Below, one piece after another: positions 15,717 through 25,468 of a stretch of 58,701 bases of DNA (position 1 is the first letter of the stretch; each line of letters opens with the position of its first letter). Origin of the DNA: an uncultured beta proteobacterium (GTDB taxonomy: Bacteria > Pseudomonadota > Gammaproteobacteria > Burkholderiales > SG8-39); the NCBI GenBank assembly GCA_902826155.1, contig CADEDU010000023.1, forward strand, positions 1 through 58,701, written 5' to 3'. The notes beneath the pieces are model-generated. The model did no database searches, was not told the origin of the DNA, and was given only the letters and a program-made list of their open reading frames with translations. A program made the position numbers and the translations under genes.

Positions 15717-17939
15717 CTACGGTCTGCCGAGGAACAAGTAATAGCTGTACAGCCCTTCATGCGTGCGGCCGTACGCGACATAGAGCGGACCGAGCGGCGT
15801 ATCGACGCCGAGAAACAGTGCAGCTGATCGCAGCAGGCCAGTGTGCCCGCCCAGCGGCGGATTGCGCAGCTTGCCTGCTTCCAGCGACATGCCCGCATAC
15901 AACCCTTCGAGCATCGTCTGCCTGGCGAGCTTGTTGTAGTAGACGATGCGCCCGAAGCTGAGCGAGTCGCCCAACAGCGCGCCGGTGCGATGACCCGATT
16001 GCTGCAGGAAGCCGCCCCACTGGAACAACTCGGCGACGCTACCGGTGCTACGGCCGAACTTGTAGCCAAGATTCAACGTGTGTTCGCCGAACGAGCGCAC
16101 GTAGACGCCGTCGGTTTCCCAGCGATTGTAGGTGCGATCGCCACCCAATCCGCGTCGAGCGCCGAGCAAAGAGAGCGAGCCGCCATAGCCCGCGCGCGGA
16201 AAATTGACGCTGTCCAGTTGATCGACCGCCAACTGCGCGCGCCACGCCGCCTGCGTCACATCCACTTCGCCTGGCGCCAGCGTATCGGGCCCGGTATCGA
16301 GCTTGGCCTTCGCGCGTCCGCCCACCAGACCAACGCGCGCCTCGGCGAACTTGGTGAGCTGCCTGCCCAGATCGACGCCGACCAGGCTCGAGCGCACGTC
16401 GAAGCGAGCGACGCGCTGATTGCCCGAGAACAGATCGAGGGAGCGCCGTTCGATCTGCGCGTAGGGCGCGACGAACACGGATTGCGCGTCATCGAGCGGT
16501 TGGTACAACTCGGTCAGCAGCCGATCGGTGCGTCCGATCTGCACCTCGCTACGCCACTCCGCGCCGAGCGAATTGAGCCAGGTGCGGCGATAGCGCGCGA
16601 GCAGGTTGTAGTAGGCATCGCCGCGGAAGTCGGAGCTCAGGCCCAGACCGAAGCGCAGATAGTTGGGCCCCCATGATTTTTCGACCGCGTCGACCACCAG
16701 GATGCGCTTGCCGTGTTCTTCGAGAAACCGGTAGCCGACGTGCTCGAAATCGCCGGTGCCGAACAGCCGCTGCGTGTCGCGATCGAGGGTGTCGGTGTCG
16801 ACGGTCTGTCCGGCGCGCGCATCGATGAGCGTTTCGGCGTAGCGCGGGTTGACGGCTCGCAGGCCGTTGAAGCGCACCTCGTCGATGCGGCGCGCGTCGG
16901 GCGCGGCGATCGCCTGCTGGCGCGCGCGATGCGCGGCAAACCGATCCGGGGTTGCGGTCAGCGCCTGCAGCCGCTCGGTGACGCGGCGCGCGGCAGCTTC
17001 GCCGATCGGAATGGTCGTGCCCATGCTGCCGAAATCCGCCGCGGAGAAGTCACCCAGTTCCGGTTCGATCAGGATGTCGGTCGGACGCAGCGAGGCAAGC
17101 GAGGCCTGCACGTTCTGCTCGGTGAGGATGTTCATCATCTGCGCGGTCACGCCGAACACCGAGCCGAGCGCATCGCGCTTGAGCAGCGGCGTGCCCAGAT
17201 TGACCGCGATGACGATCTCGGCACCCATCGCGCGCGCCACGTCCACCGGCAGGTTGTTGGTGAGGCCGCCGTCCACCAGGATCATGCCGTCGAACTCGGC
17301 CGGCGCGACCGCACCGGGCACCGACATGCTGGCGCGCATGGCGTTGGCCAGTTCACCGCTGGCCAACACGACCGGCTTGCCGGTGGCCAGATCGGTCGCC
17401 ACCGCGCGAAACGGAATCGGCAGCCGGTCGAAGTCGCGCACGTCGCCCACGCGGGCGAGGTGGCGGATGATCCGTTCCAGCTGAACGCCCGAGACGATGC
17501 CCTTCGGCAGCAGCAGGCTGCCGTCGCGAAAGCCCAGGTCGGGGCCGAACAGGATCGACAGATCGTCCTGCTTGCGGCGCATCGACTGTTCCTGGCGTGG
17601 CAGCCTCTCGTTGAAGAGCAGCTCGGTCGACAGGCCGAGCGCGAGTTGTTCCAGCTGTTCGATCGGATTGCCGGAGGCGTAGGCCGCGCCAACCAGTGCG
17701 CCCATGCTGGTGCCGGTGATGCAGTCGATCGGCACGCGCAGCGCTTCGAGAATCTTGATCACCCCGATGTGCGCGGCACCGCGGGCGCCGCCGCCGGAGA
17801 GCACCAGGCAGGTCTTCGGGCGGTCGGTGCGCGCCGCCGGTGCGGAATCGGCGCGATCGGCCGCCCAACTACTCGCTATAGCGGTCCACAGCGCGACGCC
17901 AACTGCAGTGGCTCGCGCGATTCCGGCCGGCCGTTTCAT
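15717..17939 (-). CDS. Patatin-like phospholipase fused to POTRA/Omp85 beta-barrel (PlpD-like, type Vd secretion)
   Basis: A 740-residue protein with an N-terminal signal peptide (cleavage probably after SSWA) and a patatin domain at about residues 40-240. The patatin domain carries the oxyanion loop [13 protein letters not shown], the nucleophile GTSMG and the catalytic aspartate in [11 protein letters not shown]. After a linker, residues about 350-420 look like one POTRA domain ([18 protein letters not shown]), and the rest shows alternating polar/hydrophobic strands and ends in [10 protein letters not shown], an Omp85/D15-type outer-membrane barrel. This architecture matches PlpD-class autotransporters, which export a lipase to the cell surface. 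The catalytic Ser-Asp dyad is intact. Confidence 0.93.
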   Translation of the reverse strand: MKRPAGIARATAVGVALWTAIASSWAADRADSAPAARTDRPKTCLVLSGGGARGAAHIGVIKILEALRVPIDCITGTSMGALVGAAYASGNPIEQLEQLALGLSTELLFNERLPRQEQSMRRKQDDLSILFGPDLGFRDGSLLLPKGIVSGVQLERIIRHLARVGDVRDFDRLPIPFRAVATDLATGKPVVLASGELANAMRASMSVPGAVAPAEFDGMILVDGGLTNNLPVDVARAMGAEIVIAVNLGTPLLKRDALGSVFGVTAQMMNILTEQNVQASLASLRPTDILIEPELGDFSAADFGSMGTTIPIGEAAARRVTERLQALTATPDRFAAHRARQQAIAAPDARRIDEVRFNGLRAVNPRYAETLIDARAGQTVDTDTLDRDTQRLFGTGDFEHVGYRFLEEHGKRILVVDAVEKSWGPNYLRFGLGLSSDFRGDAYYNLLARYRRTWLNSLGAEWRSEVQIGRTDRLLTELYQPLDDAQSVFVAPYAQIERRSLDLFSGNQRVARFDVRSSLVGVDLGRQLTKFAEARVGLVGGRAKAKLDTGPDTLAPGEVDVTQAAWRAQLAVDQLDSVNFPRAGYGGSLSLLGARRGLGGDRTYNRWETDGVYVRSFGEHTLNLGYKFGRSTGSVAELFQWGGFLQQSGHRTGALLGDSLSFGRIVYYNKLARQTMLEGLYAGMSLEAGKLRNPPLGGHTGLLRSAALFLGVDTPLGPLYVAYGRTHEGLYSYYLFLGRP

Positions 17940-18121
17940 CCGCTCGTCCCATCGATTGCGGCAAAGCGCCGAGGATACGAGATCAGCGTGTACGGAGGTC
18001 CATGACCCTGCGCAGATTGAGCCTGACCGGACGTACCGGAAAGGTTGTCGGCATTGCGAGCCGCTTTTCGATGCCGCGCACCGTCGAGTCGCTCAAGGGC
18101 TCGCCTACAATCGTGCCCACG

Positions 18122-19060
18122 ATGTTTGCCACCGACACCGCGGTTGTGCAGTTCTCGATCCGCACGATATTGCTGTTTGCGCTGACGTTCGGGCTCGTCG
18201 GCTGTGAAATCTGGAGCGGTGAGTACACGGGTGACGATCCGCCGCGGTTCGTGCAGCCATCGCCAGACGCACCCAAGCCGCGTTTCGCGCTGGTGTTGAG
18301 CGGTGGCGGGCCGCGCGGATTCGCGCATATCGGCGTGTTGCGCGCACTCGAGCAGGCGGGCATCCGGCCAGATCTGATCGTGGGCTCCAGCGCCGGCGCT
18401 CTGGTCGGTGCACTCTACGCCGATGGGCGCAATGCGGCGCAGCTCGAGCAACTTGCACTCACGCTCGATCCCGCGCGTCTGATCGATTTCGTCTGGTACA
18501 GCGGACGCATCCGCGGGCAGGCACTGGAGGATTTCGTCAATGGCTCGCTGACCCGTCGCGCCCTCGAGCACTTGCCGCTTCGGTTCGCCGCGATCGCCAC
18601 GCGTGCGGATGAGAACAAACCGGTCATCTTCAATGCCGGTGCGGCCGGCGCCGCGCTGCGCGCATCCGCCGCTACGCAGACCGGCTGGATCGGCCGATTC
18701 CTGCCGTTGCGAATCCGCGAGGTGGCTTACGTCGACGGGGACGTGTCCGCGCCATTGCCGGTGCGAGCCGCGCGCACGCTCGGCGCGCAGTTCGTGGTCG
18801 CGGTCGATGTCTCGGCGAAGCTCGACGACGTGCCCAACGGTGCCGAGCAGTATCGCGAGAGCGATCTGGCGCGCAGACGCCTGGTCGACGCTGAGCGTCC
18901 GCTAGCCGATCTGGTGATTCATCCCGACATCGGCTACTGGACCAGCACCAGCGTCGACTACCGCCGCCGCATCATCGAGCTTGCCTATCGCGAAGCGCAG
19001 AGGGTGATCCCGGCGATACGCGACCGGTTGGCTGACTCGCTTCGACCCCGACCGGGTTAG
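18122..19060 (+). CDS. Patatin-like phospholipase, predicted lipoprotein
   Basis: A 312-residue patatin. The chosen ATG at 18122 gives a compact lipoprotein signal ending in the lipobox LVGC, so the mature protein would be lipid-anchored in the periplasm; the frame is open further upstream, but that extension would place the signal internally. Patatin motifs are [22 protein letters not shown] (nucleophile) and [11 protein letters not shown], where the usual DGG appears as DGD while the catalytic Asp is retained. A TACAAT hexamer at 18106-18111 lies just before the start and could be a -10 box, giving a very short leader; no clear Shine-Dalgarno is seen. It is divergent from the patatin/Omp85 gene. 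Confidence 0.85.
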   Translation: MFATDTAVVQFSIRTILLFALTFGLVGCEIWSGEYTGDDPPRFVQPSPDAPKPRFALVLSGGGPRGFAHIGVLRALEQAGIRPDLIVGSSAGALVGALYADGRNAAQLEQLALTLDPARLIDFVWYSGRIRGQALEDFVNGSLTRRALEHLPLRFAAIATRADENKPVIFNAGAAGAALRASAATQTGWIGRFLPLRIREVAYVDGDVSAPLPVRAARTLGAQFVVAVDVSAKLDDVPNGAEQYRESDLARRRLVDAERPLADLVIHPDIGYWTSTSVDYRRRIIELAYREAQRVIPAIRDRLADSLRPRPG

Positions 19061-19204
19061 TGGAACGCAACCGCAAGAGTTCTTCGTTGCCGTGGCATTG
19101 CAGCGCAACACGTCCGCTTGCGCTGCGGGGGTCCGGCTGCGATAGTGCAAGCGTAGTACCGATAAGACGTACCTTTGGGTTCACCGAAGAGGAGGATCGA
19201 GATC

Positions 19205-20284
19205 ATGCCGTCACGCCAGCGCAGTACATCTCTCGTCATCGCCGGGGTCGCTGCTTCAGCGTTGCTCGCCGTGGGGTCGGCTCATGCCGACACCTTCACC
19301 CTGCGCATCGGTGCCGGGCAACCGATGCAGCCGCTCGAGCCGATCTTCATGGGCAGCAAGTACTGGGCGCCGAAAGTGAAGGAACGGGTCGAGAAGGAGA
19401 CCAAGCACAAGGTCAATTTCATCGAGGCGTACGGCGGCACCGTTGCAGGCCCTGCCGATGTGCTCGAAGCGGTCGAGAAGGGTCTGTTCGACGTCGGGCT
19501 GTGGTGCGCGTGTTTCGAGCCGACCAAGGCGGTGCATCTGGCGTATCACTTCTTCGTGCCGTTCGTGACCGACGATCCGAAGACGCAACTGGCGATCACT
19601 CGCAAGACCTACGCCGAGTTTCCGGAGTGGACCAAGTACGTCGAGCGCTACAACCAGAAATGGCTCGGCTCGGGTGCCTTCTCCTCGTACGGCCTGGGCA
19701 CCAAGTTCGCGTGGAGCAAGCTGGAAGATCTGCAAGGCAAGAAGATCTCGGCGGCCGGACCGAACCTGCCGTGGCTCAAGATTTCCGGGATCGTGCCGGT
19801 GCAGACGACGATGAACGAGGCCTACAACTCGATGCAGTCGGGCGTGTACGAAGGGCTGGTGATCTTTCCGCCGGCCTGGTTCGGCTTCAAGATGCACGAG
19901 GTGGCCAAGCACTACACCGTCGTCGGTTGGGGCTCAACGATGATCTACCAGATGTCCGTGAACGTGGCCACCTGGAACAAGCTGCCGGCCGAGATCAGGA
20001 AGATCTTCGAAGAGGAGGCGAAGAACTGGGAGGATCGCACCTCCGAGGAATCCACGCGTCGGTTCGAGGATTCGCTCAAGAAACTCAAAGACGGCGGTAC
20101 GACCGTCCAGGTCTTGCCGATCGAAGAGCGTCGCAAGATGGCGCAGGCGTTGGGTAACTGGCCCGACGAGATGGCCAAGAAGCTCGACGGCGAGGGGCTG
20201 CCGGCGAGCAAACTGTTCCGCCGCTACATGGAGATCGCCGAACAGTCCGGCGTGAAGCTGCCGCACAAGTACGCGATCAAGTAG
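19205..20284 (+). CDS. TRAP transporter substrate-binding protein, DctP type
   Basis: A 359-residue periplasmic receptor with a signal peptide (SALLAVGSAHA before DTFTLRIG) and the DctP fold: an early LRIGAGQP strand and a middle AWSKLEDLQGKKISAAGP that includes the region holding the substrate-carboxylate arginine in relatives. It would capture an organic acid for a TRAP permease. GAGGAGG lies 8 nt upstream of the ATG at 19205, favouring this start over a GTG-type start further upstream. It precedes a TAXI-type receptor gene, while the DctQ/DctM permease pair is encoded convergently about 3 kb away, so its partner is not obvious. Confidence 0.9.
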   Translation: MPSRQRSTSLVIAGVAASALLAVGSAHADTFTLRIGAGQPMQPLEPIFMGSKYWAPKVKERVEKETKHKVNFIEAYGGTVAGPADVLEAVEKGLFDVGLWCACFEPTKAVHLAYHFFVPFVTDDPKTQLAITRKTYAEFPEWTKYVERYNQKWLGSGAFSSYGLGTKFAWSKLEDLQGKKISAAGPNLPWLKISGIVPVQTTMNEAYNSMQSGVYEGLVIFPPAWFGFKMHEVAKHYTVVGWGSTMIYQMSVNVATWNKLPAEIRKIFEEEAKNWEDRTSEESTRRFEDSLKKLKDGGTTVQVLPIEERRKMAQALGNWPDEMAKKLDGEGLPASKLFRRYMEIAEQSGVKLPHKYAIK

Positions 20285-20361
20285 GCGATTCCGGAGGGGA
20301 ATCGGAGGAGAGTGCACATCGGTGTAAAGTCGGCGGCCATTTTCTATTTCGGAGCACCGTC

Positions 20362-21363
20362 ATGTTGCGCGCACTATCCGCACTATCCGCACTATCCGTA
20401 CTCACCGCGGCGATGCTTGGGCTGGCTGCGTCGGCAGCCTACGGCCAGCCCAAGCCCAACCCCAGCTGGCCGAAGACGCTGACGCTCGGCACCGCGTCCG
20501 TCGGCGGTACCTATTTCGTGTACGGCCAGGTCTGGGCGAGCCTGGTGAACGAAAAACTCGGTACCAATATCAGCACGCAGCAGACGCAAGGGCCGAATCA
20601 GAACATCATCCTCACCGACTCCCGGCAGATCGACCTGGGCATGACGACGATGGGAGTCGCGCTGCAGGCGTGGGAAGGCAAGGGTGAGTGGACCAAAGGC
20701 AAGCAGCATCGCAACATCCGCGCCACCTTCCCGATGTATGACACGCCGTTCCACTTCATCACGCTGGAGAAGTCGGGTGTCAAGGCCGTGCAGGATCTGA
20801 ACGGCAAGCGTTCGGGCATCGGTCCGCGCGCCGGCACCTGCGGCACCTACTTTCCGCTGATGTTCAAGACGCTCGGCGTCAACACGACGATCCGCAATGG
20901 GCAAGGCTCCGACATGGCCGCTGCACTGCAGGACGGGCAGATCGACGCCTTTCCGTTCTGCGCCGGCGTGCCGATCGCTGCGTATTCGGAGTTGGAGACG
21001 ACCAACAAGGTGCGCTTCTTCACCTTCAGTGTCGACGAGATCCAGAAGCTCAAGACGGCAATGCCCGAACTGTCCGACTCGATGATCCCCAAAGGAACCT
21101 ACAAGCAGCAGACCGAAGATCACAAGACCGTGGGTGTGTACAACTTCGGCATCGCCCACAAGGATCTGCCCGACGATCTGGTCTACGCGATCACCAAGGC
21201 TGTGCTGGAAAGCAACCCGGCGATGGTGAAGGGACACGCCGCCGCCAAGGAGACGCTGCTCGATAACTGGAATCGCAATACCTTTCTGCCGTTCCACCCG
21301 GGCGCAGTTCGCTACTACAAAGAGAAGGGGATCGCACTCCCCGCGAAACTGACGGCGCCCTGA
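20362..21363 (+). CDS. TAXI family TRAP transporter solute receptor
   Basis: A 333-residue protein with a signal peptide (cleaved near SAAYGQ) and the TAXI motif region LTLGTASVGGTYFVYGQVWASLVNEKLG. Later features are the GPNQNI and ARTG-like GPRAGTCGTYFPLMFKTLG stretches. TAXI receptors deliver substrates to fused TRAP permeases, and such a permease is encoded immediately downstream. The signal peptide contains a triple Leu-Ser-Ala repeat encoded by 9-bp tandem repeats. Confidence 0.92.
   Translation: MLRALSALSALSVLTAAMLGLAASAAYGQPKPNPSWPKTLTLGTASVGGTYFVYGQVWASLVNEKLGTNISTQQTQGPNQNIILTDSRQIDLGMTTMGVALQAWEGKGEWTKGKQHRNIRATFPMYDTPFHFITLEKSGVKAVQDLNGKRSGIGPRAGTCGTYFPLMFKTLGVNTTIRNGQGSDMAAALQDGQIDAFPFCAGVPIAAYSELETTNKVRFFTFSVDEIQKLKTAMPELSDSMIPKGTYKQQTEDHKTVGVYNFGIAHKDLPDDLVYAITKAVLESNPAMVKGHAAAKETLLDNWNRNTFLPFHPGAVRYYKEKGIALPAKLTAP
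20371..20397 (+). repeat. Three tandem 9-bp repeats inside the TAXI signal peptide
   Basis: Three copies of GCACTATCC run head to tail in frame and encode repeated Ala-Leu-Ser units in the hydrophobic core of the signal peptide. Copy-number change would alter signal length without a frameshift. Confidence 0.9.
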
Positions 21364-21466
21364 GGCCGATCGCGCCGGTCGACATCCGTCGTGAAGGGGG
21401 CTGAGCGCGCTGCGGGGCCGGCCCCGGGTCGGCTCAATCCCATGCCCGCTCGAGGACCATGCGCTC

Positions 21467-23383
21467 GTGAATACGGCTGATTCCACCGTGACAACGCCGG
21501 TCGCGGTGCCCGAAGAGGAGTTCGGCGGCAATAAGCGTCTGCTGCGCCGCTGGGAGGCTGTTGCACTGGCAATGCTTTGCATCGGCTTCACGCTGTTCCA
21601 TCTGTTCGTTCTCAATTTCTACCCGCTGGAAGCACTGCTGTTTCGCGCCGTCCACGTGGCGTGGGGCGGGGCGATCGGTTTCATTCTCTATGCGCCGATC
21701 GCGCGCACGAGGCGGGAAGGCGTGCCCTGGTACGACTGGGTGCTGGTGCTGGCTTCGATCGCGTGCGGGATCTACGTGGTGATTGAAGTGGACGGCCTGC
21801 TGTTTCGCGCCGGCGCCACCTGGACGCCCGCCGACGTGGTCGTCGGCTTGTCCGGCACGCTGATCGTGCTGGAGTTCGCACGTCGCGCCGCGGGGTTGGC
21901 GCTGCCGATCATCGCGGGCGTATTCATTCTCTACTCGTTCGTTGGGCCATGGATGCCCGGTGTGCTGCATCACAAGGGCTTCCCGTTCGAGCGTTTCTTC
22001 ACCTACATGTACAGCGAGTACGGCATCTTCGGCGTCACGACGCAGGTGTCGTCGTCGTACATCATCCTGTTCGTGTGCTTCGCCGCGTTCCTCTCGGTTT
22101 CGCGGGTCGGTGAGTACATCAACGACTTGTGCAACGCGCTATTCGGCTGGGCGCGGGGCGGACCGGCGAAGGCGGCGGTCGCTTCCGGTGTGCTGTTCGG
22201 TTCGATCTCCGGTTCGGCGGTGGCCAACGTGGTGGCCTCAGGCATGGTGACGATTCCGATGATGCGCAAGGTCGGCTATGACCGGTCGACCGCTGCGGCG
22301 ATCGAGGCCACCTCATCGACCGGGGGACAGATCACGCCGCCGGTGCTCGGAGCGGGCGCGTTCCTGATGGCCGAGATCACCGGCATTCCCTACGGCGAGA
22401 TCGCGCTGGCCGCCGTGCTGCCGGCGCTGCTGTTCTACATCGCGTGCTGGATCCACGTCGATCTGCACGCGATCCGTCTCGGGCTCACCGGTCTGTCGCG
22501 CAGCGAGCTGCCGAAGCTCGGGTTGATGCTGCGCCGGCTGTATCTGTTCGCGCCGATCGTGGTGTTGGTGTGGGCGCTGCTCTCGGGATATTCGCCGTTT
22601 CGCGCCGGTGCGCTCGGGATCATCGCGGCCATCGTGGTGAGTTGGCTGTACAAGGAAGGCCGGGTCGGCCCGCGGCGCGCGATCGAAGCGCTGAATCTGG
22701 CCGCGCGCGATACGGTGCAACTGGTGGCCGTGTGTGCGTGCGCCGGCATCATCGTCGGCGTGGTCGCGCTGACGGGCATCGGCGGCCGCTTCTCACAGCT
22801 GATCCTCGGGTTGGCCGGGCAGAGCGAGCTGCTCGCGATGATCTTCGCCGCACTCATTTCGTTGATCCTCGGCATGGGCATGCCCACCACCGCCGCCTAC
22901 GCGATCGGCGCGGCCGTCGTGGCGCCTGGCCTGACCCGGATGGGCGTGCCGCCACTGGTGGCGCACCTGTTCATCTTCTATTTCGCGGTGATCTCGGCGA
23001 TCACGCCGCCGGTGGCGCTCGCCTCGTTCGCGGCAGCAGGCATGGCGCAGTCCGACCCTTGGAAGACATCGTGGATCGCGTTGAAGATGGGGCTGGCCAC
23101 GTTCCTGGTGCCGTTCATGTTCTTCTACAGCCCGGTGTTGCTGATGAAGGGCGAGTCGCTGGCGATCGTGCAGGCCGTAGTCTCCGGTTCGATCGGGGTG
23201 TGGCTGCTCGCCTCGGCCACGGAAGGGTGGCTGGTACGGCCGGTGCCGATGCCGTTGCGTGTGGTGTTGTTCGTCGCCGCGCTGTTCCTGCTGCATCCGG
23301 GCACGGTCACCGACGTGGTGGGCCTTGCGGCCGGCGCGCTGGTGTATGCGTGGCAGCGCCGTTCCGGGCGCGCTATTTCGTGA
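21467..23383 (+). CDS. TRAP transporter fused permease (4TM/12TM)
   Basis: A 638-residue polytopic membrane protein joining the small (DctQ-like, 4 TM) and large (DctM-like, about 12 TM) TRAP subunits, as is usual with TAXI receptors. The DctM part has the family stretches FGSISGSAVANVVASGMVTIPMM and ATSSTGGQITPPVLGAGAFLMAEITG, and later LILGMGMPTTAAYAIGAAVVAPGL. It uses a GTG start with a GAGG sequence about 11 nt upstream. The 3' end overlaps the end of the convergent DctM gene by 11 bp. Substrate unknown; an organic acid is the usual cargo. Confidence 0.93.
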   Translation: MNTADSTVTTPVAVPEEEFGGNKRLLRRWEAVALAMLCIGFTLFHLFVLNFYPLEALLFRAVHVAWGGAIGFILYAPIARTRREGVPWYDWVLVLASIACGIYVVIEVDGLLFRAGATWTPADVVVGLSGTLIVLEFARRAAGLALPIIAGVFILYSFVGPWMPGVLHHKGFPFERFFTYMYSEYGIFGVTTQVSSSYIILFVCFAAFLSVSRVGEYINDLCNALFGWARGGPAKAAVASGVLFGSISGSAVANVVASGMVTIPMMRKVGYDRSTAAAIEATSSTGGQITPPVLGAGAFLMAEITGIPYGEIALAAVLPALLFYIACWIHVDLHAIRLGLTGLSRSELPKLGLMLRRLYLFAPIVVLVWALLSGYSPFRAGALGIIAAIVVSWLYKEGRVGPRRAIEALNLAARDTVQLVAVCACAGIIVGVVALTGIGGRFSQLILGLAGQSELLAMIFAALISLILGMGMPTTAAYAIGAAVVAPGLTRMGVPPLVAHLFIFYFAVISAITPPVALASFAAAGMAQSDPWKTSWIALKMGLATFLVPFMFFYSPVLLMKGESLAIVQAVVSGSIGVWLLASATEGWLVRPVPMPLRVVLFVAALFLLHPGTVTDVVGLAAGALVYAWQRRSGRAIS

Positions 23384-24674
23384 GATACGTGGCCGTGATC
23401 GGCCACACCCAGATGATGACCATCACCACCAGCATCAGCATCCAGTAGGGGTTGGATGCACGAAAGATCTGCCCGATCGTCACGCTGGGGTCGGGAATCG
23501 CGGCCTTCACGGTGAACACGAGCAGGCCGAACGGCGGCGTGAGCAGGCCGGCCTCGATCGCGAGAATGCCGAAAATCGCGAATGCATTCGGATCCCACCC
23601 GGCGGTCTGCGCGAGCGGCCAGAAGATCGGCACGGTGAGCAGGATGATCGAGATCGAATCGATCAGGCAGCCCAGGATCAGCCACACGACGACCATCAGG
23701 ATCGTCACGCCGAAATTGCCCAGCCCCAGTCCGTCGATGATGCTCTTGATGAGTTCGATGATGCCGGCGAGCGCCAGGAACTTCGAATACATCGCCGCCA
23801 TCATCAGCAGGAACAGGATCGGCGCGATCGTCTTGCCCGAAGTGATGATCGCCAGGCGAAACGTCTGCCAGCGCGCGCCCTTCAACCAGGCGAACAGCAT
23901 CGAGCCGGCGCAGCCCACCGCGGCCGATTCGGAGGGGGTGAAGAAGCCCGCGAACAACCCGCCCAGCACCAGCAGGATGAGTGCGATGACGCCCAGGCCG
24001 CTGATCAGTTCGGGCCGCGTGATCGGACGTTCCTGCGATTTCTGTGGGGTCGGGGCGAGCGCTTTGTTGGTCGCGGCGCGGACCGCACAGTATCCGGCCA
24101 TCAGCGCGGCGAGGATGATGCCGGGGATGAATCCAGCGAGGAAGATCTTGCCGATCGAAAGCTCGGTGACGATGCCCCACACGATCATCAGCACCGACGG
24201 CGGGATGAGCATGCCCAGGCTCGCGCTGCCGGCGATCGATCCGACCGCGAACATCTTGTCGTAGCCGAGCGATCGCATCTCCGGATAGGCGATGCGCGAG
24301 AATGCCATCGCCGAGGCGATCGACACGCCGGTCACCGTGGCGAACAGCGCATTGCCGAACACGGTCGCGACCGCGAGCCGCCCGGGCAGTGCGCGCAGCG
24401 CCGTATTGCACAGCCGGTACAGATCGCCCGCCATGCCGGAGCGGCTCATGAACTCGCCCATCAGCACGAACAACGGAATGGCCGAGAACACCGAATTGCG
24501 CAGCACCGCGTAGGCGGCCTGGTTGGCCAACTCCAGCACGATCTTGAGATCGCCGAACAGCAGGTAGGCACCACCCAGGGCAACCATGCCCAGCACGATG
24601 CCGATGTGGATGCCGATCATGAGCAGCGCGATCAGCGCGACCAGCACCACGATCATCACGACGACCAGATCCAT
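23373..24674 (-). CDS. TRAP transporter large permease subunit, DctM type
   Basis: A 433-residue membrane protein (about 12 helices) of the DctM family. Key stretches are VFGNALFATVTGVSIASAMAFSRI, GSIAGSASLGMLIPPSVLMIVWGIV and IEAGLLTPPFGLLVFTVKAA. ATG at 24674 is preceded by AGAGGGG at good spacing, which favours it over in-frame upstream sequence that would overlap dctQ. It lies 29 bp after the small-subunit gene. Confidence 0.93.
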   Translation of the reverse strand: MDLVVVMIVVLVALIALLMIGIHIGIVLGMVALGGAYLLFGDLKIVLELANQAAYAVLRNSVFSAIPLFVLMGEFMSRSGMAGDLYRLCNTALRALPGRLAVATVFGNALFATVTGVSIASAMAFSRIAYPEMRSLGYDKMFAVGSIAGSASLGMLIPPSVLMIVWGIVTELSIGKIFLAGFIPGIILAALMAGYCAVRAATNKALAPTPQKSQERPITRPELISGLGVIALILLVLGGLFAGFFTPSESAAVGCAGSMLFAWLKGARWQTFRLAIITSGKTIAPILFLLMMAAMYSKFLALAGIIELIKSIIDGLGLGNFGVTILMVVVWLILGCLIDSISIILLTVPIFWPLAQTAGWDPNAFAIFGILAIEAGLLTPPFGLLVFTVKAAIPDPSVTIGQIFRASNPYWMLMLVVMVIIWVWPITATYLTK

Positions 24675-24703
24675 GTGCGCCCCTCTCGTTGTCGTCGTTG
24701 CCG

Positions 24704-25231
24704 CTAAGCGCGGGCGGGGGCGCTGCGCCGGGTGAGCGTGTGGTAGAGCAACTGCGCATAGATCAATGCGCAGATCGCGCTGAACACGATGATCAGGGTG
24801 CGCACCGGATACACCGGTACCTCGAACGCGCCGGCGCCTTCGAACTCGCGCGTCTTCCAGCTCACGATCATCGCGCCCCAACCGCCGAAGATGATCGCCA
24901 GGAACAGCAAAATGCCGAGGGCGTACGAAGCGCAGTCGATGATCCGGCGGTTGGCGTCGCTAACCGCGTCGTAGATCAGCGTCGTGCGCAGCATCGCGCC
25001 GCGCTTGATCGATGCGGGCAGTTCCAGGAACAGGATGCCCACGATCGAGTTGCCGACGATCTCGTGGGTGCCGGGGAAGGGCTTGTTGAACAGCTCGCGG
25101 CCGAGGATGTCGTAGAGGTAGATCGCGGCGAGCGCCAGCGCCCAGAATGCGGAGACGGTGCTGAGCCACTCAGTGGCGCGGGTGACGAAATCGCGGGACG
25201 AATCGTCGCGCGAACCCGTGGACATGGCCAT
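24704..25231 (-). CDS. TRAP transporter small permease subunit, DctQ type
   Basis: A 175-residue protein with four predicted transmembrane helices and the DctQ-like features YLYDILGRELFNKPFPGTHEIVGNSIVGILFLELPASIKRG and a basic C terminus. GAGGAGG lies 5-7 nt upstream of the first ATG (25231). It pairs with the DctM encoded just downstream. No receptor gene is adjacent on this strand; the DctP at 19205-20284 is the nearest candidate partner. Confidence 0.88.
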   Translation of the reverse strand: MAMSTGSRDDSSRDFVTRATEWLSTVSAFWALALAAIYLYDILGRELFNKPFPGTHEIVGNSIVGILFLELPASIKRGAMLRTTLIYDAVSDANRRIIDCASYALGILLFLAIIFGGWGAMIVSWKTREFEGAGAFEVPVYPVRTLIIVFSAICALIYAQLLYHTLTRRSAPARA

Positions 25232-25468
25232 GCAATCCTCCTCTGGTGCGCTGCGGGATATTTTTCTACTGCGCCGCAGTCTGCCACAGCGTTGCGTTCA
25301 CTGGGCTGCGGCGGTCGAGTCCATTCCTCACGCGGCGGCGAAGTGCATCGACCGTATCCGATAGCGAGACAAGGCGTGCGATCCGCGCACCCGCGGTCAA
25401 TCGGGGCATGGTCGCGTGCTACATTCGTTCGCAACGGGCGATGAGGATCGCCGGCTCGTACTACCGGG

